Source: Candidatus Microbacterium colombiense (GTDB lineage Bacteria > Actinomycetota > Actinomycetes > Actinomycetales > Microbacteriaceae). Taken from it: DNA of 64,000 nucleotides. This document shows positions 57,945 to 64,000 of the stretch, in pieces. The translations under genes and the position numbers were made by a program. Position 1 is the stretch's first letter. Every line of letters begins with the position of its first letter. The notes below the pieces were generated by a model. The model had not been told where the DNA came from, did not search any database, and saw only the letters and a program-made list of their open reading frames with translations. Location of the stretch: positions 496,001 through 560,000 of the forward strand of contig CP119308.1 of NCBI GenBank assembly GCA_029203165.1, in the 5' to 3' direction.

Positions 57945-59129
57945 ATGACCGACGACATCTCGCGCATCCCGCCGCATCCGTTCGACGCCCGGACGAGGTT
58001 CGACCTCGACCGCCCGGCGAGCCGCAAGTGGAGCCTGCACCCCGGAAATATCGGTGCTTGGGTCGCCGAGATGGACTTCGGTGTCGCGCCCGAGATCGCC
58101 GAGGCCCTGCACCGCGCTATCGAGGAGGAGAACCTCGGGTATCTCTCGCCTCCGCTGGCCGCCGAGCTCGGCGCGGCGACGGCCGACTGGATGCGTGACG
58201 AGTACGGATGGGCGGTCGATCCGGAGCGGGTGCATCCGGTGTCGGATGTGATGGCGGCGCTGCGCGTGGCCGTCGAGGAGTATGCGCCGGCGGGGTCACC
58301 CGTGATCGTGCCGACGCCCGCGTACATGCCGTTCCTCAGCTACCTGCCGACGATCGGGCATCCGGTGATCGAGGTTCCCGGGGTCGAGGTCGACGGACGC
58401 TGGCAGCACGATCTCGCGCGCATCGATGAGGCGTTCGCCGCGGGAGCGCGCACGCTGGTGCTGTGCAACCCGCACAATCCGACGGGAACCGTGGCCGGGC
58501 GTGAGGAGCTCGAGGCGATCGCCGAGGTCGTCGAGCGGCATGGCGGGCGGGTGTTCGCGGATGAGATCCACGCGCCACTGCGCTTCGACGGGCGGCCGTT
58601 CATCCCTTACGCATCGGTGTCGGAGGTGACTGCCGCGCACACCGTGACCGGCACGAGCGCGTCGAAGGCGTGGAACATCCCGGGGCTCAAGACCGCGCAG
58701 CTCATCACCTCGAACGAGCCCGATCAGGAGCTCTACCGCCGCTTCGGATTCTCGGTGCAACACGGCGCCGCCACGCTCGGCGTCGTCGCCTCGACCGCGG
58801 CGTATCGGCACGGCAAGCCGTGGCTCGACGGTGTGATCTCGTACCTCGACGACTCCCGCCGCGTACTCGGATCGCTCGTCGATCAGCACCTGCCCGGCGC
58901 CGTATATCGCGCCCCCGAAGCGACATATATCGGCTGGATCGACACGAGCGCGCTCGGCATCCCGGGCCCGCCCGCCGAGTTCTTCCGCGAACAGGCCGGA
59001 GTCGTGCTCACCGAGGGGCGACTGCTCGGCCGCGGATACGAGGACTACGTGCGGGTCGTGTTCGCGACCCCGCGGCCCGTGCTGGCCGAGGCGTTCCAAG
59101 CCATGGGGGATGCTGTTCGGCGCGTGTGA
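57945..59129 (+). CDS. PatB/MalY-type PLP-dependent C-S lyase
   Basis: A 394-residue fold-type I aminotransferase-like enzyme, probably cystathionine beta-lyase. Typical features: RKWSLHPGNIGAWVAEMDFGVAPEI at the N-terminus, NPHNPTGTVAG, DEIHAPLRFDG (Asp binding the PLP nitrogen), and the PLP lysine Lys241 in SASKAWNIPGLK. C-terminal RVVFATPRPVLAEAF holds the carboxylate-binding Arg. It should release thiol, pyruvate and ammonia from cystathionine or related thioethers. The leader with two Cys codons upstream supports a sulfur role. ATG 57945 chosen by family length. Confidence 0.9.
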   Translation: MTDDISRIPPHPFDARTRFDLDRPASRKWSLHPGNIGAWVAEMDFGVAPEIAEALHRAIEEENLGYLSPPLAAELGAATADWMRDEYGWAVDPERVHPVSDVMAALRVAVEEYAPAGSPVIVPTPAYMPFLSYLPTIGHPVIEVPGVEVDGRWQHDLARIDEAFAAGARTLVLCNPHNPTGTVAGREELEAIAEVVERHGGRVFADEIHAPLRFDGRPFIPYASVSEVTAAHTVTGTSASKAWNIPGLKTAQLITSNEPDQELYRRFGFSVQHGAATLGVVASTAAYRHGKPWLDGVISYLDDSRRVLGSLVDQHLPGAVYRAPEATYIGWIDTSALGIPGPPAEFFREQAGVVLTEGRLLGRGYEDYVRVVFATPRPVLAEAFQAMGDAVRRV

Positions 59130-59191
59130 GTGCTCGGGAGTGCGGGTGTGAGTGCTCGGGGAGTGCGGGGCGAGTGCGGGGGACAGGTCGC

Positions 59192-59295
59192 AATTGGTCG
59201 CCTCAGGCTCGGTGAAGCGACAATGCGTGACCCCTCCCCGCGGAGAGGCGGCACGAATGGCCGCCTCGGGCGCATGGATGCGACAAGATGCGACC
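59192..59295. repeat. Intergenic repeat family 2, copy C
   Basis: Contains TTGGTCGC, AAGCGACAATGCGTGACCCCTC-type text, CCCCGCGG, ACGAATGGCCGC and GGATGCGACAAGATGCGACCCC in the order seen in copies A and B. It lies between the C-S lyase gene and the CATATG motif copy 2. Confidence 0.5.
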
Positions 59296-59344
59296 CCTCT
59301 CGGACGCGGATGCAGCGACTCCAGCCGCAGCGAGAATATTGGAC

Positions 59345-59363
59345 TGTCCTCATATGTGTGCTT
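59345..59363 (+). promoter_or_regulatory. CATATG-centred 19-nt motif, copy 2
   Basis: TGTCCTCATATGTGTGCTT, identical to copy 1 except for one base. It lies 36 bases before the membrane protein start at 59400. Confidence 0.55.
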
Positions 59364-59399
59364 TCATCTCCTCAGGGGAGCCCGAGCGTGAGGAGATCC

Positions 59400-60080
59400 A
59401 TGGATGCAGCAGCCGACGGCATCCTTGTCGAGCACGCGCCGTCGACGTGGTTCCAGACCACCACGCGCCCGAGGTCGCGATTGCTCGCCACCGTGCTGGT
59501 GTTCGGCTTCTTCGCCGTGGGCATCACGCTCGGCGCACTCGTTCCCGAGCTTCGACTCTGGCTCCAACTCCCGGCGGCGGTCGCGATGGTGACCTGGTAC
59601 TTCGTCATGGTGGGGATCCACGAGCGCGTGAGGAGTGGCGGCCGCGCGACCTGGTACGGCACGCTCACTCAGCCGCTCGGTCATCTGATCGGGACAATCG
59701 TCGTGTTCACCTGGGTGATCGGGTGCGCGATCGTCTCGTCAGGGTCTGCACGGCCGGATCTCGTGCTCGCTGCGGGCATTCCGATGATCCTCTGGTCGCT
59801 CTACGCATCAGTGCGATATCACCGGCACCGAGCAACGGAGGAGTCGGCCCCGTCGACGCTCCCTGAGGCGAGACCGATCCGGCTACTCGCGAGCGGTCGC
59901 CGCTCCGACGCGGGGCTCGTCGAGGGGCACACCGCGCCGAACGTTCAGCACCGCGAGTACGCGACTCGCGAGGGAGGCCTCCGCGTACGACGGGTTCTTC
60001 CCCTTCTCCGCTGCCGCGGTGAGCGTTCCGGTCGTCAGGCTCACGAGGGCGAAGAGGGGCCCTACCCACGCGGCGTCTGA
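59400..60080 (+). CDS. Membrane protein with tail overlapping an antisense gene
   Basis: A 226-residue protein; residues about 25-145 contain four membrane segments (LLATVLVFGFFAVGITLGALV, LQLPAAVAMVTWYFVMVGIH, PLGHLIGTIVVFTWVIGCAIV, LVLAAGIPMILWSLYASV). After RYHRHR the last 80 residues are hydrophilic and basic, and lie antisense to a convergent membrane-protein gene over 198 bases. The tail is probably not conserved; a frameshift near 59840-59870 would end the protein early. GAGGAG precedes ATG 59400. No known family. Confidence 0.6.
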   Translation: MDAAADGILVEHAPSTWFQTTTRPRSRLLATVLVFGFFAVGITLGALVPELRLWLQLPAAVAMVTWYFVMVGIHERVRSGGRATWYGTLTQPLGHLIGTIVVFTWVIGCAIVSSGSARPDLVLAAGIPMILWSLYASVRYHRHRATEESAPSTLPEARPIRLLASGRRSDAGLVEGHTAPNVQHREYATREGGLRVRRVLPLLRCRGERSGRQAHEGEEGPYPRGV

Positions 60081-60230
60081 CCAGAAGGCGAGTCCGACAG
60101 CGACCCCCGTGATGAGCAGGCCGGCGACGTACGTCATCAGTCGGTGGGTGGATGATCCGAGGGTGAGTCCAGCGCTCACCGCGAGGGCGGCGGTCATCGC
60201 ATACACAAGGAGGTCGCCGGCTGGGGTCAT
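59883..60230 (-). CDS. Small membrane protein
   Basis: A 115-residue protein with four hydrophobic segments (GDLLVYAMTAALAVSAGLTLG, LMTYVAGLLITGVAVGLAFWS, AAWVGPLFALVSLTTGTLTA) and a soluble C-terminus. ATG 60228-60230. It overlaps the end of the plus-strand gene by 198 bases. No known family. Confidence 0.6.
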   Translation of the reverse strand: MTPAGDLLVYAMTAALAVSAGLTLGSSTHRLMTYVAGLLITGVAVGLAFWSDAAWVGPLFALVSLTTGTLTAAAEKGKNPSYAEASLASRVLAVLNVRRGVPLDEPRVGAATARE

Positions 60231-60348
60231 GCCCCGAGTAAAGCACACGGATGGGGACACAGTCGTGGGGGATTTCGCCGCCACCGGACGCCTCTGGCCG
60301 CGAAAGAATCCTTCCCCCGAAGCGACCCCCGAGTTGTATCGTGCAGGC

Positions 60349-60675
60349 ATGGACACGACCGCAGATGTCAGCCGCGAGAACATCGACACGACCGCCCAGG
60401 ATGACATCGAAGAGGCGGCATTCCGTGAGCGTCAGCGCGAGCTGGCGCGCAAGGTCTCGTGGGGCATCGCCTGGGTCGTGCCGGTCGTCGCGTTGATCGT
60501 CGGCATCTGGCTCACCGCCGTCGGCACGGTCGAGCAGTACTCGCCGGCGGGCGATGGTGTCTACGACGTCACCTGGCTCGCTGTCTGGCCGGCTGGGCTC
60601 GTGCTCCTCGGTGTCGGCATACTCGGTCTGACCGCGGTATCCCTCGCGACCGCACTGATCTCGACCAAGCGCTGA
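60349..60675 (+). CDS. Small membrane protein with two TM helices
   Basis: A 108-residue protein: a charged N-terminal half (DDIEEAAFRERQRELARKV), then helices at about 42-62 (WGIAWVVPVVALIVGIWLTAV) and about 82-103 (LAVWPAGLVLLGVGILGLTAV). ATG 60349-60351 is close to TGTATC, so the transcript may be leaderless or nearly so. It ends before a clear bidirectional terminator. No known function. Confidence 0.6.
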   Translation: MDTTADVSRENIDTTAQDDIEEAAFRERQRELARKVSWGIAWVVPVVALIVGIWLTAVGTVEQYSPAGDGVYDVTWLAVWPAGLVLLGVGILGLTAVSLATALISTKR

Positions 60676-60690
60676 GCGCCCCCGACGCGA

Positions 60691-60722
60691 AACGCCCCGC
60701 CGTTCGGGTCGGCGGGGGCGTT
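60691..60722. terminator. Bidirectional terminator
   Basis: AACGCCCCGCCG (60691-60702) pairs with CGGCGGGGGCGTT (60710-60722) with one bulged G and a seven-base loop. It lies between convergent genes ending at 60675 and 60740. Confidence 0.8.
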
Positions 60723-60739
60723 GGCTTCGCGGGTGCGGC

Positions 60740-61741
60740 CTACTGCACCGACCATCCGCCGTCGGAGGCGAGGATGGCGCCGTTGATGTTCACGGCGTCG
60801 TCCGACAGCAGGAACGTGATGGATGCGGCCAGGTGCTCGGCCAGGGCGACCGAGGGGATCGCCTGCTGGAACGGAGCGAGGCGTCCCGAGCCGTACTCCG
60901 ACATGTTCGGGGGCATCGGGATGCCGGTGGCCACGCCGCCGGGGGCGACGGAGTTCACGCGGATGCCCTTCGGTCCGTACATGAAGGCCGCGGACTTCGT
61001 GACGCCGATGATGCCGTGCTTGCTGGCGGTGTAGGCGTTGCCCGAGGCGTTGCCGCGCAGGCCCGCTTCGCTCGAGACGTTGAGGATCGACCCGCGGCCG
61101 GCGGCTTCCATGATCGGGAGAACGGCGCGCATGAGCTTGAACGGAGCCGTCAGGTTGATCGCGATGACGCGGTCCCACACGGCATCCGTCGTCTCGCCCG
61201 CGGGGGAGAAGTCGTCGTTGATGCCGGCGACGTTCGCGAGGGCGTCGATGCGGTCGCCCGCGGCGGCGAGCACGGCATCGATCGCATCCTGCTTGGTGAG
61301 GTCGCCGGGGACCGTCGTGATGTCGGCATCCGGGAGTTCCGCCTTGAGCGCATCGAGCTTCTCGGCGGCGATGTCGCTGGCGATCACGCGTCCACCTTCG
61401 CGGGCGATGCGGGATGCCGTGGCCTTGCCGATTCCGGACGCGGCGCCCGTGACGATGACGGTCTTGCCGGCGAAACGTCCGGTGGTGGGCTGCTCGGTCC
61501 AGCCGCTCTCTTCTGCGGCCTCGGGGATCTCACCACCGTTGGCCGCGCGCACGAGGTCGTCGACGATGGACTGCGGCATGGCGCCCTGGCTCATCGCGAC
61601 CAGCTGCTGCAGCGGCAGGCCCAGCACCGGGGTGAGCAGTTCGGGGTCGGCGCCCGTCTTCTCGAAGAGGCTGCGGATGAGCGGACCGCCGGTGGGGTCG
61701 TTCAGCCAGTCGCCGATGGTGGAGTGAGCGGTGAGGGCCAT
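60740..61741 (-). CDS. SDR family oxidoreductase with N-terminal extension
   Basis: A 333-residue NAD(P)-dependent classical SDR. The Rossmann motif is VTGAASGIGKA at about 96-106, followed by NVAGINDD, catalytic Ser in LNVSSEAG and YTASKHG (YxxxK). The 88-residue N-terminal segment (IGDWLNDPTGGPLIRSLFEKTGADPELL) is not part of the SDR fold and is seen in a subset of actinobacterial proteins. Substrate unknown. AGGAGA precedes ATG 61739-61741. It is divergent from the TetR gene at 61830. Confidence 0.9.
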   Translation of the reverse strand: MALTAHSTIGDWLNDPTGGPLIRSLFEKTGADPELLTPVLGLPLQQLVAMSQGAMPQSIVDDLVRAANGGEIPEAAEESGWTEQPTTGRFAGKTVIVTGAASGIGKATASRIAREGGRVIASDIAAEKLDALKAELPDADITTVPGDLTKQDAIDAVLAAAGDRIDALANVAGINDDFSPAGETTDAVWDRVIAINLTAPFKLMRAVLPIMEAAGRGSILNVSSEAGLRGNASGNAYTASKHGIIGVTKSAAFMYGPKGIRVNSVAPGGVATGIPMPPNMSEYGSGRLAPFQQAIPSVALAEHLAASITFLLSDDAVNINGAILASDGGWSVQ

Positions 61742-61803
61742 TTGTTCTCCTAGGTCTCGTCCGCTGCGATCGAGTTTCGCAACGGTGCGTCTACTTATGA
61801 ATC

Positions 61804-61823
61804 AGTGTACGCCTGAGTACGCT
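61804..61823. promoter_or_regulatory. Probable TetR operator
   Basis: Half-sites AGTGTACGC (61804-61812) and GAGTACGCT (61815-61823) are inverse with seven of nine bases matching, around a two-base centre. It lies in the 88-base gap between the divergent SDR and TetR genes, and just before the TetR start. Confidence 0.5.
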
Positions 61824-61829
61824 CGGAAG

Positions 61830-62402
61830 GTGCCTCGTCCTCGCAGTGAAAAAGCGCGCCAGTCCGTCCTGGACGCGATGCGCGCTGCCCTGACCGCGGG
61901 TGGATACGAGGCCGTGACGATCGAGGGGCTCGCGGAAGCCGCGGGGGTGTCGAAGCAGACCATCTACCGGTGGTGGGGGTCGAAGGCGGCGATCCTCGGC
62001 GAGGCTCTTGTCGACGGTGGGCTGCCCGGATCGGATGTCGCCATCCCCTTCTCCGATGATCTGGGTGCGGACCTGCGGGCGTGGTTCACGGCGGTGTCTG
62101 CCGGGTTGGCGGATGCTGATGGCGTCGCCGTCGCGCGGGCGCTGATCGTGGTGACCGCGTCGGATCCCGGGCTGGGGCTGGAGTTGAACGAGAAGCTCGC
62201 TGCGCCGATTCGGGAGTGGGTGACGTCGCGCCTGTCGCTCGCGGTTGCCGCGGGGGATGTGCGGGCGGATGTGGATGCTGCCGGGATCGCGGACCAGTTC
62301 GTCGCGATGGCGAGCTATGCGGCGCTGTTGGGGCGGCCGTTGGGTGATGCACGAGTGGATGCGACTGTGGGGGTTCTGTTGCGGGGGATTTCGGCGCGGT
62401 AG
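61830..62402 (+). CDS. TetR family transcriptional regulator
   Basis: A 190-residue regulator with HTH VTIEGLAEAAGVSKQTIYRWWGSKAAIL and the TetR_C_16-like C-terminal domain. GTG 61830 is chosen because an upstream ATG (61797) would place the operator inside the gene. It most likely represses the divergent SDR gene and itself; the inducer is unknown. Confidence 0.85.
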   Translation: MPRPRSEKARQSVLDAMRAALTAGGYEAVTIEGLAEAAGVSKQTIYRWWGSKAAILGEALVDGGLPGSDVAIPFSDDLGADLRAWFTAVSAGLADADGVAVARALIVVTASDPGLGLELNEKLAAPIREWVTSRLSLAVAAGDVRADVDAAGIADQFVAMASYAALLGRPLGDARVDATVGVLLRGISAR

Positions 62403-62449
62403 TTCGCGCCGATTGCATCCCGCGCGTCTGCGGTACCAGCATGCCGGTA

Positions 62450-62468
62450 TGTCCTCATATGTATGCTT
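62450..62468 (+). promoter_or_regulatory. CATATG-centred 19-nt motif, copy 3
   Basis: TGTCCTCATATGTATGCTT, one base different from copy 2. It ends 17 bases before the start at 62486, so the transcript start may be close to or within the region of the first codons. Confidence 0.55.
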
Positions 62469-62485
62469 ATATGAGATGCATGACT

Positions 62486-63463
62486 ATGAAAAAGCTGAAG
62501 AGTCTGCGTCCCAAGCGTGTGGCGATGGCGGGTCTAGGGATTCTCGTTGCGACCGCGCTCGTCGCGTCCGGAGCGACTACTGCCGCTGCCGCAGAACCGG
62601 AGAGTGATGCAAAGCCGGGCGCTGCGACCGCCCTCGACGAGTCGCAGCAGCCAATCGAGATCACGGCAGAGGCTGATGGGTCGACTGTGACGTCGACGGT
62701 GAATGACGGTGGCGCGAGCGAACTGGTCTTCGAGCTTCCGGGAGAGAGCGTAGCTGAGAGCGTCGATCTCGAGTCGGTTCCGTCCGAGTTCCAGAGCGGG
62801 GAGGGTGAGCCTTTGTCCAGTACCGAGATCGACGGAACGGTACTCACCTCATACGCGTCGAACCTGGGGATCCAGACGCTCATCGAGATCCCAAACGCTG
62901 CGGCGCCCGTGGAGTATGCCTTTCCCTTTGAGGTCTCTGCGGGTGCGACGCTCGAGCTTCAGCCAGACGGTTCGGTCTTCGTCAACGATGAGTCGGGACT
63001 GCCGACGGCAATGCTCGACGTGCCGTGGGCGCTGGATGCTGCCGGCAACCGTGTGTCGACATCTTTCCGTGTCGAGGGAACGACCGTGATCCAGTTCGTC
63101 GATACATCGGCGGTCTCGGCGTTCCCCGTCGTCGCCGACCCGGACCTCTGGTGGTTCGTCGCGAACTCGGCAGGATGCCTCGCTGAGATCGCCGGGCTCA
63201 GTCTGGTGGGGGCGAAAGCGGTACAGGTCTTCGCCAAAGCAGATCGAGTGATCCGTGCGGCGGCTGCGCTCGGCAAGTACTACGACGCTCTCGGCGGAAA
63301 GGTCGACAAGGTCATCGGCGTCTTCAAGAAGTGGATCAACAACAAGAAGTCACTGACTCGCCGCCAACTGACTGCCCTCGAAGGGCTCATACGTGAAGGC
63401 GCGAAACTCTTCTTCAACGCGGTGGGCCTGGGCACGTGCTACAACCTCGTCAGAGGCTACTAG
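62486..63463 (+). CDS. Secreted protein of unknown function
   Basis: A 325-residue exported protein. Signal peptide: KKLKSLRPKRVAMAG then a hydrophobic core, ending at about TTAAAAE (residue 38). Residues about 60-205 are beta-rich (VFELPGESVAESVDLESVPS, VVADPDLWW). The C-terminal 105 residues are basic and helical with a hydrophobic stretch and two Cys (NSAGCLAEIAGLSLVGAKAVQ... GLGTCYNLVRGY), unlike the acidic front. Such a two-part layout with a TM partner gene 12 bases downstream recalls a secreted toxin with immunity protein, but no family is recognised. The start at 62486 is by the signal peptide. Confidence 0.65.
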   Translation: MKKLKSLRPKRVAMAGLGILVATALVASGATTAAAAEPESDAKPGAATALDESQQPIEITAEADGSTVTSTVNDGGASELVFELPGESVAESVDLESVPSEFQSGEGEPLSSTEIDGTVLTSYASNLGIQTLIEIPNAAAPVEYAFPFEVSAGATLELQPDGSVFVNDESGLPTAMLDVPWALDAAGNRVSTSFRVEGTTVIQFVDTSAVSAFPVVADPDLWWFVANSAGCLAEIAGLSLVGAKAVQVFAKADRVIRAAAALGKYYDALGGKVDKVIGVFKKWINNKKSLTRRQLTALEGLIREGAKLFFNAVGLGTCYNLVRGY

Positions 63464-63475
63464 CGTGGAGGCGCC

Positions 63476-63760
63476 ATGACATTCGGTACATTCCTGGTGA
63501 CGTTCGGGCTCGCGGGGGTCTCGTTGCTCCTCGGCGTGACCGTGGGAACCTTCTGGCTCAGCAATCAGATTCGCGATCTCGGATTCTGGTTCTTCGCGCT
63601 ACTGTTCATGGGCCTCGTAGGGGCCGTGGTGACGTCATACAGCCCCATCGTCCAGCCGCTGTGGCTGCACTACGTGCTGATCGTGCTCACCCCGTTCGTG
63701 CTGGGGATCGTTGGATTGTCTTTGCTGATCGGGCGGGGAGGAGCGGTGAAGGGCGAGTGA
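63476..63760 (+). CDS. Small three-TM membrane protein, partner of the secreted protein
   Basis: A 94-residue protein with three membrane segments (FLVTFGLAGVSLLLGVTVGTFWL, LGFWFFALLFMGLVGAVVTSY, LWLHYVLIVLTPFVLGIVGLSLLIG). GGAG precedes ATG 63476 by five bases; the gap to the secreted protein gene is 12 bases, so they form one operon. No family recognised. An immunity or anchoring role for the secreted protein is inferred only from context. The 177 bases after it (63761-63937) contain no gene or RNA that I can support. Confidence 0.6.
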   Translation: MTFGTFLVTFGLAGVSLLLGVTVGTFWLSNQIRDLGFWFFALLFMGLVGAVVTSYSPIVQPLWLHYVLIVLTPFVLGIVGLSLLIGRGGAVKGE

Positions 63761-63937
63761 TGGCCGGGGCTAGCATCTTGCTCGCCTATGACAGCAGAAC
63801 TGACGATGCCAGAGTGAAAGCGGTGCCCTCGCTGGTCGGTCCGCCCTCCAGCGAGGCTGCGGTCATGCCGAGACGAGGCCGACATAGCTCAACGGTTCAC
63901 CGTTACAGAAGCAACCGTGCCCAGCTGCTTACCGACA

Positions 63938-64000
63938 TCACCGGGGCTCGCTGATGTTCCAGATGCGTGCGTACTCGTCGCGGACTTGGGGCCAGACTTC
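63938..64000 (-). CDS. C-terminal end of a minus-strand gene, partial
   Basis: The last 20 codons before TGA (63938-63940) read EVWPQVRDEYARIWNISEPR and the frame is open to the window edge. The text recalls the region of DHFR/RibD-like proteins where WP..RDEYARIW precedes the PKVVFS motif; if so, the stop here is early and the gene may be broken. The rest lies outside the window. Confidence 0.4.
   Translation of the reverse strand, partial: EVWPQVRDEYARIWNISEPR

Noticed and set aside
63878..63937. tRNA-like string (TAGCTCAACGG ... GGTTCACC)
   Set aside because: No D-stem or acceptor-stem pairing can be made and the anticodon arm is missing.

Overview
The window is about 64 kb of high-G+C actinobacterial chromosome. 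Gene style (dense operons with ATGA/GTGA stop-start overlaps, frequent GTG starts, the very common GGATGC/GCATCC words) and gene content point to the family Microbacteriaceae, most likely Microbacterium. This is an inference from style and homology; no rRNA, tRNA or CRISPR array is visible.

Layout. 1-1254: end of a glycine betaine/proline-type ABC importer (permease C-terminus, binding lipoprotein). 1375-3727: PadR-controlled DrrAB-type exporter operon with a DUF1048 gene. 3872-15658: alpha-galactoside/alpha-glucan locus with two GH97 enzymes, one GH36 alpha-galactosidase, a CUT1 sugar importer and a ROK regulator. 15820-23621: housekeeping and hypothetical genes (SGNH hydrolase, CorA, SDR, zinc-ribbon DUF559 protein, DNA polymerase IV, spermidine-synthase-like protein, coiled-coil membrane protein). 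23913-26622: haloacetate-dehalogenase-like hydrolase, M20 peptidase and TetR regulator. 26935-32306: surface locus with a membrane-tethered sigma/anti-sigma fusion, a truncated LuxR gene, a SnoaL-like gene, a sortase-type thioester adhesin with two almost identical VaFE repeats, and a Tat-exported protein. 32478-41256: S9 peptidase, complete Dpp/Opp-type peptide importer, and a tartrate/D-malate dehydrogenase. 41546-45563: phosphonate-type importer with a tyrosine-phosphatase-like protein and a TetR gene, bracketed by direct repeats. 45838-49911: DksA-like protein, small membrane protein, purL, and a frameshifted lipoprotein gene. 49943-53667: WYL regulator, VOC protein, soluble Ser/Thr kinase and membrane proteins. 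53852-59129: cell-wall M1 aminopeptidase, patatin-like lipase and PatB-type C-S lyase, the last two each preceded by a leader peptide. 59400-64000: small membrane proteins, an SDR/TetR divergon, and a secreted protein with a membrane partner.

The most interesting material is mostly non-coding or architectural. It includes: a 100-bp repeat family with perfect terminal inverted repeats (three copies, two of them flanking the phn operon inside longer direct repeats that carry a remnant of the upstream dehydrogenase gene); a 19-nt motif centred on CATATG upstream of three membrane or secreted protein genes; a second intergenic repeat family (three copies); a G-run 7-bp minisatellite; two leader ORFs, one with two Cys codons in front of a C-S lyase; and the one-polypeptide sigma/anti-sigma/extracellular-domain fusion beside its probable surface targets. 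All functional statements rest on reading the sequence and knowledge of families; nothing was searched or computed beyond that.
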